Origin: an uncultured Hyphomicrobiales bacterium
GTDB taxonomy: Bacteria; Pseudomonadota; Alphaproteobacteria; Rhizobiales; Beijerinckiaceae
NCBI GenBank assembly: GCA_903916165.1
Contig: CAIWVR010000330.1
Coordinates: forward strand, 1 to 12,959
Reading direction: 5' to 3'
DNA: 12,959 nt
Shown: piece by piece, positions 1-7,617 of the stretch
How the letters are laid out: the number at the start of each line of letters is the position of its first letter
Numbering within the stretch: the first letter of the stretch is position 1
Notes under the pieces: generated by a model
Database searches by the model: none
The model's input: only the letters and a program-made list of their open reading frames with translations
What the model was told of the DNA's origin: nothing
Program-made: the position numbers and the translations under genes

Positions 1-1
1 C

Positions 2-583
2 GAAAAGACACCAATTAACAGTCTCCGCGTGAATTGGTTACTCTGCCTCAGTCCGAAAGCCAGATTCGTCGTTGTTCGGCGTAAATGGATTGAAATAGTC
101 AATAGCATTATGGAGATTTCAGCCAACCATACTTACAAGGTTGGTTTCAGGAATTACCACGCTTGGTGGGGCCATGACTATTTAAAAGTTAAAAGTCTAC
201 TTGACCGGAATCCCTTTGATCTGGCTTCTCAAACGTTCAGGAGTTTTATTGAAGAACGACTGATAGCTAAGGATTTTTCTGCTGTAGATATCAACATGGC
301 AGTGTTTGAGGTGATCGCGAGTAAGGTGGCCATCGACCGTGCTCTGACAGAGAACAACATGACGGAAGATGACTACGTTGAGATAGAATACGGCCGTTTC
401 ATAAAAGATCCATTTGCCGAGATCAATCGCGTCATTAAATGGCTAAAGAGAGGAGAGGAGCCCAAGCTTCTGCCAACCGCATTTTCCCAGGTGAAACTGC
501 GCGTCAAGTCAAATCAGATGTCCGAGCACGAAGTTATCGGCAAGATCCACTCGGATCTACGTAACAAAATGTACTACCTTTGA
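2..583 (+). CDS. Sulfotransferase family protein, C-terminal part (5' end outside window)
   Basis: The frame is open from base 2, so this is the distal part of a longer gene. The GTG at 29 is unlikely to be the true start, because the residues before it (EKTPINSLRV) already resemble the K-T-P/N..R stretch that precedes the 3'-phosphate-binding motif of Sulfotransfer_3-type PAPS-dependent sulfotransferases. That motif follows as PKARFVVVRRKWIEIVNS, with the conserved Arg and Ser. Near the C-terminus, YVEIEYGRFIKDPFAEINRV matches the family's 'Y-E-D-L..DP..E..R' element. The 5' PAPS loop would lie upstream and cannot be checked. The likely role is transfer of sulfate from PAPS to a carbohydrate or lipid acceptor, plausibly the glycan built by the downstream genes. 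The gene is visibly more AT-rich than its neighbours, which suggests separate acquisition. The family call is fairly secure; the acceptor is unknown. Confidence 0.72.
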   Translation, partial: EKTPINSLRVNWLLCLSPKARFVVVRRKWIEIVNSIMEISANHTYKVGFRNYHAWWGHDYLKVKSLLDRNPFDLASQTFRSFIEERLIAKDFSAVDINMAVFEVIASKVAIDRALTENNMTEDDYVEIEYGRFIKDPFAEINRVIKWLKRGEEPKLLPTAFSQVKLRVKSNQMSEHEVIGKIHSDLRNKMYYL

Positions 584-605
584 GTGATTGTTTTCCCTGA
601 GTTTC

Positions 606-630
606 GTGCGGTCCGGACGTACTATTTTTC
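606..630 (+). terminator. Possible weak intrinsic terminator after the sulfotransferase gene
   Basis: A GTGCG arm (606-610) can pair with CGTAC (618-622), including one G-U pair, around a 7-nt loop. TATTTTT follows directly. It lies about 25 bases after the sulfotransferase stop, where a terminator would be expected. The stem is only 5 bp, so this is a weak call. Confidence 0.25.
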
Positions 631-981
631 GTTTCACTAAACGGCTCATTTTTCCTAACCTGAAGTAGTGACGTGGGCGCTTTCTACTAGCAGATTTGGG
701 CGCACGGTCGTTCAATCAAGGACCTGGATCCGCGACTCTCCCTTCGGCCAGCCGACCTCCACATGGTGCTCGCTTCGGTACTGTATCGCCAACCTCCCGC
801 AAACTAAATTGCAAGTTGGATTGCCCCAAACCTAACCAAGCTGAAGCCTCAGGGCTGACACATCGCTTATTGTTTTTCATCGACGAGTGCTGGTCCATCG
901 CCAGCCCAGCCCATACCAGCTCGGAGGAGCCACAGATTGCCTAAGTTCGGGTGTATCAAGTATTATTGCTGGTTAACGTTA

Positions 982-1040
982 TTAGATTGTCCTATTATTT
1001 TTGTATTTAGGGATATTAAGTATCCATTAAGACAATCTGA
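982..1040. promoter_or_regulatory. AT-rich nested dyad upstream of the glycan operon, possible control region
   Basis: TTAGATTGTC (982-991) is the near-perfect inverted partner of GACAATCTGA (1031-1040), with 9 of 10 bases complementary and a G-U pair at the mismatch. Inside lies a second dyad, GGATA (1011-1015) and TATCC (1021-1025), around TTAAG. The stretch ends about 80 bases before the PseG-like start, in a locally AT-rich patch. It could be a promoter/operator, a transcript structure, or the ends of a lost small element. A loose -35-like TTGTCC at 988 with GGATAT at 1011 is possible but far from consensus. Confidence 0.25.
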
Positions 1041-1118
1041 ACTGAAACGGGTGTTCTTCGATCATGCCGACTCTTGTGCAGCGGATTGAGTTCTTGAAAA
1101 AGTTTTGGGTAAAATGGC

Positions 1119-2318
1119 GTGAATCTGTTCGCTCTACTTCATAAACGGGACATTTTGATAGATTTCCGGGTTGATGCCTCAATCGAGATCGGCACAGGGC
1201 ACGTTATGCGCTGCCTAACACTGGCAACGGCTCTTTCCGATCTGGGTGTCCGCTGCCGCTTTATCTGCCGGCCGCACGACGGCAATATGCTCGACGAGAT
1301 CGCGGCTCGCGGGTTCGAGACGATCGCTCTGCCTCCCATGATTAGTGACTTCGCGACGACCGGCAGCACATTTTCCCATGCCCATTGGCTTGCGACCACG
1401 GCCGAGCGCGATGCGCAGGAAACCAAAGACGCGATCTGTGCCGACCCGCCCGCTTGGATGGTTGTCGATCATTATGGCATAGATAGGTCCTGGGAAGTCA
1501 CGGTCAGCGCAGTCGGCATCAAAATTCTCATAATCGATGATCTCGCCGACCGGCCGCATCACTGCGACGCCCTATTGGATCATGGCCTCGATCACGATCT
1601 TGCCGAGTATTCCCCGCTAGTTCCCCTCCAAACAACTTGTTTCTTTGGCCCGCAGTACGCCCTTTTACGCCCCGAATTTGCAAAGCTGCGCTCTGTCAGC
1701 TTGGCTCGTAGACAGTCGCCGTCACTCAACCGCCTGCTCATCTCCATGGGAGGGGTTGACAAGGACAATGCCACTGGCCGAGTCCTTGCTGTCATGGCCA
1801 GCAACGTGTGGGCAGAGGCAAGCGAGGTCACCGTTGTGATGGGTCCGCGGGCGCCTTGTCTGGAAGATGTTCGCGCCCAAGCAGCGGCTATGCCCGGCCG
1901 GGTCGAGGTACTGGTCGGCACAAGCCGTATGGCAGAACTGATGTATATGGCCGATCTTGCCATCGGCGGCGCAGGGACAACCTCTTGGGAACGATGTTGC
2001 CTCGGCTTGCCGAGCGTCGTCCTCGTGCTCGCGGATAACCAGAAAGAGGTTGCCGCCTCGCTCGCCCGTGGCGGCGCGGCATTCGTGGCAAATACCATGT
2101 CTGACGTTGCGGCCTACCTTGCCCGCTACCACTCAACCCCCGCCGCACTCGGCGACATTGCAGAAATGTCGCGCAGGGCCGCCCGGATCACTGATGGGCG
2201 CGGGGCGGCCAAGGTCGCATCATTCATGGTATCGCAGATCGGGCGCTTATCGCCCACCACCGCGGACAGATATCCGGGAGCTGACGAAGAAAATGAACTG
2301 GCGGGCGACAGCAATTGA
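1119..2318 (+). CDS. pseG: PseG-like UDP-sugar hydrolase (pseudaminic-acid-type pathway)
   Basis: This resembles PseG/SpsG, the enzyme that removes UDP from UDP-2,4-diacetamido-2,4,6-trideoxy-beta-L-altropyranose in pseudaminic acid synthesis, a soluble GT-B-fold hydrolase. The N-terminal signature FRVDASIEIGTGHVMRCL (about residues 16-33) carries the GxGH element with the putative catalytic His28. The C-terminal half has the nucleotide-binding motif GGAGTTSWERCCLGLPSV (283-300, Glu291), followed by LADNQKEVA. At 399 aa it is longer than typical PseG (roughly 280-350), because about 35 residues after position 365 have no recognisable domain. The start is uncertain: GTG at 1119 is the longest choice with only a weak ribosome binding site, and TTG at 1155 also precedes the conserved core. 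Other Pse genes are absent from the window, so the substrate is inferred from the family. The next gene starts 97 bases after the stop. Confidence 0.8.
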   Translation: MNLFALLHKRDILIDFRVDASIEIGTGHVMRCLTLATALSDLGVRCRFICRPHDGNMLDEIAARGFETIALPPMISDFATTGSTFSHAHWLATTAERDAQETKDAICADPPAWMVVDHYGIDRSWEVTVSAVGIKILIIDDLADRPHHCDALLDHGLDHDLAEYSPLVPLQTTCFFGPQYALLRPEFAKLRSVSLARRQSPSLNRLLISMGGVDKDNATGRVLAVMASNVWAEASEVTVVMGPRAPCLEDVRAQAAAMPGRVEVLVGTSRMAELMYMADLAIGGAGTTSWERCCLGLPSVVLVLADNQKEVAASLARGGAAFVANTMSDVAAYLARYHSTPAALGDIAEMSRRAARITDGRGAAKVASFMVSQIGRLSPTTADRYPGADEENELAGDSN

Positions 2319-2415
2319 CGATGCCTTGCATCAACAGCAACTATCGCGCTCGATTGGCCCCCCTGCCGCGAGCTGCAAGCTGGCTGCGCCCTCTTACCGA
2401 CCGCATGAAGCACGA

Positions 2416-3618
2416 ATGACGACCGATCACGTCAAGGTTCTCTGCATTGTCGACTACTTCCTCCCCGGCTTCAAAGGCGGCGGACCGCTTCGGACGATCG
2501 CAAATATGAGGCCGTTGCTAACCGGAGACGTAGAGCTTGCAGTTTTCACGCGTGATCGCGATCTCGGTGCCGATACTCCCTATGACGGCCTCCCGGCTGA
2601 CTGTTGGATCCAAACCCCCACCGGACCAATCTATTACGCCAGCCCTGACATGTTTGGCGTACGTGGGCTGCAACATGCGCTGAAGGGACGGACCATTGAT
2701 CTGCTCTATCTCAACAGTTTTTTTGGGCCGCGCTCCTCCATCCAGCCCTACCTCTGGTCGCGCCGTGCTCTCCCGGCCATGCCCATGCTACTGGCCCCCC
2801 GTGGTGAGTTCTCGCTAGGCGCGCTTGCGCTCAAGAAGACCAAGAAACGAGCATACCTCATGCTAGCCCGAGCTCTTGGGCTGTATGGCGATATTCTTTG
2901 GCATGCCTCGTCAGAAGCTGAAAAAGTAGACATACTGCGTCAGTTCCCGAAGGCAACTGTTGTGCACTTGGCCGAGGATCCGGTGCAATTGGAAGCCAAC
3001 CCGCCCGCGCCGGGGCCGGACCCCAACCGAGACGGGACCTTGCGCACCGTCTTCATCTCGCGGATCTCTCCGATGAAAAACCTTGATGGTCTCTTGCGGA
3101 TCCTTGCCACCCTGTCGCGTCCGATCCGGCTCGACATTTATGGTCCGATTGAGGATCGGGCCTATTGGGCATCCTGCGAAGCCCTGATCGCAAAGCTACC
3201 GCCGCACATTCAGGTGAGCTGGAGAGGCGAACTCGAACCGGATGCTGTCTCGCCAGCTTTTGGCAATTATGACCTCTTCGCCTTCCCGACCCTTGGCGAA
3301 AACTTCGGCCACGTCATTTTCGAGGCACTTAGGGCCGGTACCCCAGTTCTGATCAGCGACCAGACACCGTGGGCGTCCGATGCCTCGGGTGCGCTCACGG
3401 CGGTTGCCCTGCACGACACCGGAACTTGGCGTGCGCAGCTGCACCAGGCAGCCGACCGCACGGAAAGTGAAAAGGGGCGGTTGCGCCACGCGGCCCGGTC
3501 CTACGCCGAGGATTATGCGCGCAGATCTGGCACCCTCGCCAGGAACCTCGCTATGTTCAGGGCCGCCGCAGGCCATGGGCGCGGAATAGCTGCACAACCT
3601 CCGCAGAGCAAAAAATGA
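2416..3618 (+). CDS. GT4-family glycosyltransferase
   Basis: A cytoplasmic GT-B-fold glycosyltransferase of the GT4 type, probably adding one sugar of the repeat unit on the inner membrane face (400 aa). The N-terminus VLCIVDYFLPGFKGGGPLR (residues 8-26) holds the glycine-rich acceptor-domain loop. A central VFISRISPMKNLDGLLR begins the nucleotide-sugar domain. The EX7E motif is clear: GENFGHVIFEALRAGTPV, with Glu295 and Glu303. The ATG at 2416 was chosen because the family begins just before the first beta strand and a GAAG lies five bases upstream. The in-frame ATG at 2293 would overlap pseG by 26 bases and add 41 residues without family character. The 3' end overlaps the flippase gene by 4 bp (ATGA), suggesting translational coupling. 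The donor sugar cannot be read from sequence. Confidence 0.85.
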   Translation: MTTDHVKVLCIVDYFLPGFKGGGPLRTIANMRPLLTGDVELAVFTRDRDLGADTPYDGLPADCWIQTPTGPIYYASPDMFGVRGLQHALKGRTIDLLYLNSFFGPRSSIQPYLWSRRALPAMPMLLAPRGEFSLGALALKKTKKRAYLMLARALGLYGDILWHASSEAEKVDILRQFPKATVVHLAEDPVQLEANPPAPGPDPNRDGTLRTVFISRISPMKNLDGLLRILATLSRPIRLDIYGPIEDRAYWASCEALIAKLPPHIQVSWRGELEPDAVSPAFGNYDLFAFPTLGENFGHVIFEALRAGTPVLISDQTPWASDASGALTAVALHDTGTWRAQLHQAADRTESEKGRLRHAARSYAEDYARRSGTLARNLAMFRAAAGHGRGIAAQPPQSKK

Positions 3619-5030
3619 GTGACCGCCAGGCCTCCGATTTTGCAGGCCATTTCCTGCTCGTTTTCGGGTCACAACTGGTGGTCTTTGCATCGGGCCTAAT
3701 CAAGGCACTGATCGTTCCGGTGGTGCTCGGTTTGTCTGACTACGGATACTGGCAGATTTATGTATTCTATGCGGCATACGCTGGGGTATTCACCCTCGGC
3801 CACAATGACGGGATCTATCTGAAATACGGCGGCCATCGGTTCGAGGATCTGCCGTTCGCCACGCTGAGGGCCTCGAATGTGATGCATCTCCTCTTGCTGG
3901 CCCTAGGAGCGGCCATGATCGCAGTGTTCGCTGCAACTGCGACCGATCCAAGGCGAGAAATCGTGTTCTTTTCTCTCGCCGTGAACATCCTTGTTCTGGG
4001 AACCACAGGCAACATCTCGCTGTCCCTGCAGGCAGCAAACCGTATGAAAAGCTTTGCCTTTCTGAACGCTGCTGACAAGATCTTCTTCACGTTCGCCCTG
4101 CTTGCCCTGTTCGATCATGAGTTGCGGACATTTTGGTACCTGATAGCGGTTGACCTGCTCGGGAAGTTGACAGTTCTGGTCGTGCTGCTTTTTCGCTTCC
4201 GGCAACTCTACTTGGGTCCGTTCGCTGGGATCGCAGTGGCATTGACGGAGTTTTGTGAAAATCTGAGATCGGGTATTCAGCTCATGGTCGCGAACCTGTT
4301 GGGCATGTTGGTGCTCGGCATTGGGCGGATCATCATCGAGTATTTCGGATCGCTCGAAGACTACTCATATTATGCCTTCGCGACATCACTCGCCAGTGTT
4401 GTCTTAATGAGCGTTTCGGCGATGAGCGTAGTGATATATCCGAGCCTGAAAAGGCAGGACCAGGCAAACTATATCCGCTATTTCGAGATGATGAATAAAG
4501 CCTATTCGGCGTTCACATTGCTCATGCTGAGCAGCTACTTCCCAGCGATTGCCTTCATTTTGCTTATCGCAAAGAGCTATGCGCCGGTGATCGAATTTCT
4601 CAACGTCATCTTCGTCATCACCGCACTCCAGGGCAAGATGCAGCTCTTAAACAATACTTTTTACAACGCGCTGCGCCTCGAAGGGCAGATGCTTCGGGCG
4701 AACCTGGTCAGTCTGGTCCTTGCCACAGGATTGTCGGCGCTCGGCTACGCTCTCACCGGTTCATTGTTGGCGATCGCCTATGCCACTCTGCTGACTATGC
4801 TCTTCCGGGTTTACGCCTCCGAGATGTTCTTGCGCTGGCGCATGGCGAGGCGACGGGCATGGGGTCCACTCATCGAGGCTGCCGTTCTCGCGAGTTTTCT
4901 GTGGATCACCACGTTCATGCCGCCCCTCGCGGCCTTCGTGGTCTGGTCGCTGGCAGGTGCCCTGATCTCGATCCACAAACGTAAGCACTTGGCCCAATTG
5001 ATGCTTAGAATTGGGAGGCGAGCGCCGTGA
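3615..5030 (+). CDS. Wzx-type polysaccharide flippase / oligosaccharide translocase
   Basis: A 471-aa integral membrane protein with about a dozen hydrophobic segments spread along its whole length, beginning with a long one at roughly residues 12-38 and followed by polar loops such as KYGGHRFEDLP. Size, topology and position between two glycosyltransferase genes fit the MATE/MOP-superfamily Wzx flippases, which move undecaprenyl-diphosphate-linked repeat units to the periplasmic face. Short basic loops (RWRMARRRAWG near residue 410, HKRKH near 455) fit cytoplasmic sides. The ATG overlaps the preceding stop (ATGA, 3615-3618), and the gene ends in a GTGA overlap with the next gene. Wzx proteins diverge strongly in sequence, so the call rests on topology and context rather than a signature motif. 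An EPS or capsule transporter of the same superfamily is the main alternative. Confidence 0.8.
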   Translation: MSDRQASDFAGHFLLVFGSQLVVFASGLIKALIVPVVLGLSDYGYWQIYVFYAAYAGVFTLGHNDGIYLKYGGHRFEDLPFATLRASNVMHLLLLALGAAMIAVFAATATDPRREIVFFSLAVNILVLGTTGNISLSLQAANRMKSFAFLNAADKIFFTFALLALFDHELRTFWYLIAVDLLGKLTVLVVLLFRFRQLYLGPFAGIAVALTEFCENLRSGIQLMVANLLGMLVLGIGRIIIEYFGSLEDYSYYAFATSLASVVLMSVSAMSVVIYPSLKRQDQANYIRYFEMMNKAYSAFTLLMLSSYFPAIAFILLIAKSYAPVIEFLNVIFVITALQGKMQLLNNTFYNALRLEGQMLRANLVSLVLATGLSALGYALTGSLLAIAYATLLTMLFRVYASEMFLRWRMARRRAWGPLIEAAVLASFLWITTFMPPLAAFVVWSLAGALISIHKRKHLAQLMLRIGRRAP

Positions 5031-6307
5031 CGCAGATCACCTTCCTTGTCGGATCTTCTTACCCCGATTTCTCCGCAGTCAGCTATTGTGTCTATCAAGT
5101 CCAAAAGTGCCTGACAGAAGAATTCGACGTATCAGTCATTTCGTGTCGAGAAGGTCTGTCGCAGCCTTTGGAGGGGCGCTTCGACAAGATCAATGTCCAC
5201 CGCATCGAGACAGACTACATGCGCGTGCGCGCCAAAGCCTCCGCTAAAACTGGACGCATGGCCCGTGCACGGCTCTTTCTCCTGCGTCTGCAGGGGGCGG
5301 CGCGTCGGCTTCTGTCGTCCGAAACCATCGACAGACCTTTCTTAAGCGAGTATCAGATGCGTCTCGAAAACATGAACCCGCGACCCGAGGTGATCGTCCC
5401 CGTCGTCTTTCCGTTTGAGACCGTCCTCGCAGCCCTTGCCTTCAAACGAGCCCACCCCGAAGTAATAGTCATTCCTTACCTGTTCGATGATTTCGTCGAT
5501 AGCGGCAGTCTGCATGTTCTCAAGCTTGCTCGGTTCCTGAAACGTGGTCGTCACCTGCGTCTGGAGTGCAGAATGCTCGAAGATGCCGACGCCGTGATTT
5601 CGATGCACCCGCTTCGGGCGCATTTGGAGCGTAACTTCCCATCCAACTTGCTTGAGAAGATTACCTATCTCGAACACCCCCTGCTAATCCAACCTGGCTC
5701 GGCCTGCGTGTCGCGGCATGAAGACGGCGTGACGCGGCTTTGCTATACCGGCTCGCTCATAAACAATGTACGCGATCCATCCTACCTAGTTGCCCTGCTG
5801 CGCGCGATACGGCCGGGGCAGACCGTCCAAGCGGATTTCTATGTAATGGGTAATGCCGCCAGAAAGATCCCTACCCAAGCAGGGGGAGGTTCGGTGCAGA
5901 TCATAAACTACGGCCGGGTGCCCAAGCCCGAGGCCGACGCCGCCGTTTGGAATGCCGATATCCTGATAAACCTGGGCGACGCGCAGGGCAAACAGGTGTC
6001 GAGCAAGGTGTTCGAATACATGGCAACCGGCAAGCCGATCGTCCACCTCGCCTATGTTCCCGACGATGCGGTGACCAGTATCCTCGCGAAGTATCCACTT
6101 GCTCTCTGTTTGGTGCAGGATCAATGCCGGTTCAAAGAAAACGTGCGTCTCTTTTTGGAGTTCATCACGACAAGACGGCGCGATATGTTGAACTTTGAAA
6201 CCGTGAAGGCGATCTATCCGGAGGCGTTGCCGGAAACTTCGGCCATGGTGTTTCGTCAGATTTTGATCAGTTCGAAAATAAATATTCTAAGCAGAGTTGG
6301 AGAATGA
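5027..6307 (+). CDS. Glycosyltransferase, GT4-like
   Basis: A 426-aa soluble protein with a GT-B-like plan. The N-terminal domain opens with ITFLVGSSYPDFSAVSYCVYQVQKCL (shown here for residues 4-29 only by motif type: hydrophobic strand, short loop, helix). In the second domain CYTGSLIN starts the donor domain, and KQVSSKVFEYMATGKPIVH (about 322-340) is the family's donor-binding motif. Of the usual EX7E pair only the second Glu (Glu330) is present; the first position is Lys322, as in several GT4-like subfamilies. It probably adds another residue to the lipid-linked repeat unit. The GTG start at 5027 overlaps the flippase stop (GTGA), so the start is well supported by coupling. The 3' end makes a further ATGA overlap with a disrupted frame at 6304, showing that the original operon continued. 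Donor and linkage are unknown. Confidence 0.8.
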   Translation: MTQITFLVGSSYPDFSAVSYCVYQVQKCLTEEFDVSVISCREGLSQPLEGRFDKINVHRIETDYMRVRAKASAKTGRMARARLFLLRLQGAARRLLSSETIDRPFLSEYQMRLENMNPRPEVIVPVVFPFETVLAALAFKRAHPEVIVIPYLFDDFVDSGSLHVLKLARFLKRGRHLRLECRMLEDADAVISMHPLRAHLERNFPSNLLEKITYLEHPLLIQPGSACVSRHEDGVTRLCYTGSLINNVRDPSYLVALLRAIRPGQTVQADFYVMGNAARKIPTQAGGGSVQIINYGRVPKPEADAAVWNADILINLGDAQGKQVSSKVFEYMATGKPIVHLAYVPDDAVTSILAKYPLALCLVQDQCRFKENVRLFLEFITTRRRDMLNFETVKAIYPEALPETSAMVFRQILISSKINILSRVGE

Positions 6308-6414
6308 AGCTAAAGGCTGCCCGTTACACCGCAACTCTTATTCTGGCAACCCTGTGCGGTTTCCACAATGACGTCTTCACCCTCTATAGGCGTTGTTGCA
6401 GAGCGCCCTTTTGA
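6304..6414 (+). pseudogene. 5' stub of an operon gene cut off by a MITE-like insertion
   Basis: An ATG overlaps the stop of the preceding glycosyltransferase (ATGA, 6304-6307), exactly as at 3615 and 5027. It opens a frame beginning MKLKAARYTATLILATLCGF, a basic start and hydrophobic stretch like a signal peptide or first membrane helix. Genuine-looking sequence ends at codon 28, where the 96-bp inverted-repeat element begins at 6389, and translation then stops at 6412-6414. No continuation of a normal-length gene follows: rejoining across the element gives only 13 more codons to TAA near 6523, so a deletion probably accompanied the insertion. The lost protein could have been a membrane or exported component, but its identity cannot be told from 28 residues. 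Confidence 0.5.
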
Positions 6415-6484
6415 GGCGTGATTTTCCCTTTCTCACATGGATTCACAATGTGAATCCTCAACTTCAGAGTTCTGCAACAACACC
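6389..6484. mobile_element. 96-bp MITE-like element with IS terminal inverted repeats
   Basis: The stretch begins GGCGTTGTTGCAGAG and ends with the inverted counterpart TTCTGCAACAACACC; 13 of the first 14 positions pair. The tip resembles IS903-group (IS5 family) ends, GGC.TTGTTG, recalled rather than searched. It has no coding capacity. Its middle contains a perfect palindrome, GGATTCAC-AAT-GTGAATCC (6439-6457). The last 23 bases recur at 10697-10719 with one difference, tying it to an IS whose remnant lies there. The flanking 9 bases (ccctctata and gctcacatc) do not match, so there is no intact 9-bp target duplication. It could be a non-autonomous element or a deletion derivative of the parent IS. 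Confidence 0.6.
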
Positions 6485-6543
6485 GCTCACATCCCAAGAT
6501 CGGCGGCACGTCTGCAAGTTAAAATGGAAAGATGCAAAGAAAT

Positions 6544-7572
6544 ATGTTCACTAACAAGACCCTGCTAATCACCGGCGGCACCGGGTCTTTCGGTAATGCC
6601 GTGCTTCGCCGTTTCTTAGATTCCGACATAGGTGAAATCCGCATTTTCTCGCGCGATGAGAAGAAACAGGACGACATGCGCAGGAGGTACAGGAGCGAAA
6701 AGCTCAAGTTCTACATCGGCGACGTGCGCGACTTCCAGTCGGTAACAAATGCCGTGCGAAGAGTAGACTTTATCTATCACGCCGCCGCGCTCAAGCAAGT
6801 GCCATCGTGTGAATTCTACCCGCTTGAGGCAGTCAAAACCAACGTGCTCGGCACCGAGAACGTACTTGAAGCGGCGGTGCAGGCAGGGGTGAAGCGAATC
6901 GTATGCCTCAGCACCGACAAAGCCGTCTACCCCGTCAACGCGATGGGTATCAGCAAGGCGATGATGGAGAAAGTGTTTGTAGCGAAGTCGCGATCTAGCA
7001 ATGATACGGTGATCTGCGCAACCCGTTACGGAAACGTGATGGCTTCACGCGGGTCGGTGATCCCACTTTTCGTCAACCAGATGCGGCTGGGACTGCCGAT
7101 AACAATCACGGATCCTTTGATGACCCGGTTCATGATGACTCTCGAGGATGCGGTCGACCTTGTGCTTTTCGCGTTTGAGAACGGCCGGCCCGGCGAGATT
7201 TTTGTACAGAAGGCCCCCGCAGCCACGATCGAAACTCTGGCGAAAGCGCTCGCGGATCTGCTCGGTTTCCCAGAGCAACGTATCGACGTCATCGGAACGC
7301 GTCACGGCGAGAAACTGTTCGAGTCTCTGCTAAGTCGGGAAGAAATGGTCGTGGCGGAAGACCTCGGAAGGTATTATCGGATACCACCCGACATGCGCGA
7401 TCTAAACTACGGAAAGTTTTTCGAACAGGGAGAGATCGAGATCTCTCAAGCAACCGAATATACGTCGCATAACACTACACGCCTCGATATGGCCGGAATG
7501 AAGGCGTTGTTGAGGAAGGTGCGGTTCGTGCAAGGTACCCTGCGCGGAGAGCGTGTCGAAGCCGAAGAATAA
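6544..7572 (+). CDS. capE: UDP-GlcNAc 4,6-dehydratase/epimerase, CapE/FnlA/WbvB type
   Basis: First enzyme of UDP-L-6-deoxyhexosamine synthesis. It converts UDP-GlcNAc to a UDP-2-acetamido-2,6-dideoxy-4-hexulose with inversion at C5, NADP-dependent, in the cytoplasm. As an extended SDR it shows the Rossmann loop TGGTGSFG (residues 10-17), the characteristic FSRDEKKQDDMR, the STDKA element (Ser123-Asp125-Lys126) and KAVYPVNAMGISKAMMEK. At the SDR YxxxK position it has Met134-xxx-Lys138, which I recall as typical of CapE-type enzymes rather than a defect. The length of 342 aa is normal. I chose ATG 6544 because homologues begin at MF.NKTLLITGG; an in-frame ATG at 6532 adds four residues. It sits just downstream of the MITE, so its promoter is unclear. 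The stop is followed by 45 bases to the next gene. Assignment to this subfamily is strong. Confidence 0.9.
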   Translation: MFTNKTLLITGGTGSFGNAVLRRFLDSDIGEIRIFSRDEKKQDDMRRRYRSEKLKFYIGDVRDFQSVTNAVRRVDFIYHAAALKQVPSCEFYPLEAVKTNVLGTENVLEAAVQAGVKRIVCLSTDKAVYPVNAMGISKAMMEKVFVAKSRSSNDTVICATRYGNVMASRGSVIPLFVNQMRLGLPITITDPLMTRFMMTLEDAVDLVLFAFENGRPGEIFVQKAPAATIETLAKALADLLGFPEQRIDVIGTRHGEKLFESLLSREEMVVAEDLGRYYRIPPDMRDLNYGKFFEQGEIEISQATEYTSHNTTRLDMAGMKALLRKVRFVQGTLRGERVEAEE

Positions 7573-7617
7573 CTAGTTTTTAACTAGGGCAACGACAATC
7601 CAAGAGGAAGCTTACAA

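Larger units (their letters stand above)
584..1118. other. Gene-free stretch between sulfotransferase and pseG-like gene
   Basis: About 535 bases separate the sulfotransferase from the PseG-like gene. I see no convincing gene. An 82-codon frame at 696-944 has no ribosome binding site, no recognisable motif and a competing frame on the other strand; it may be debris from an old insertion, but I cannot tie it to a family. A 26-codon frame at 1064-1144 overlaps the PseG start and also lacks a ribosome binding site. The part from about 955 to 1045 is strikingly AT-rich and holds nested inverted repeats. It is the most likely place for a promoter of the downstream unit. Confidence 0.5.

Noticed and set aside
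696..944. 82-codon frame on + strand between the sulfotransferase and pseG-like genes
   Set aside because: No ribosome binding site, no recognisable domain, proline/serine-rich composition and an equally long frame on the opposite strand; looks like chance in non-coding or decayed DNA.
1064..1144. 26-codon frame starting MPTLVQRIEFLKKFW overlapping the pseG start
   Set aside because: No ribosome binding site and too short to judge; mentioned only because it could be a leader peptide.
1592..2148. Long minus-strand frames opposite the pseG-like gene
   Set aside because: They are antisense shadows of a GC-rich coding region; motifs are on the + strand and no minus-strand ribosome binding sites or domains are seen.
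1957..2415. Long N-terminal extension of the first GT4 glycosyltransferase
   Set aside because: It overlaps the pseG-like gene in another frame; glycosyltransferase homology begins just after ATG 2416, and the extension has GC-rich out-of-frame composition.
7573..7587. CTAGTT-TTT-AACTAG hairpin after the capE stop
   Set aside because: Short AT-rich stem without a following T run; the downstream gene has its own strong ribosome binding site, so no termination or regulation can be argued.
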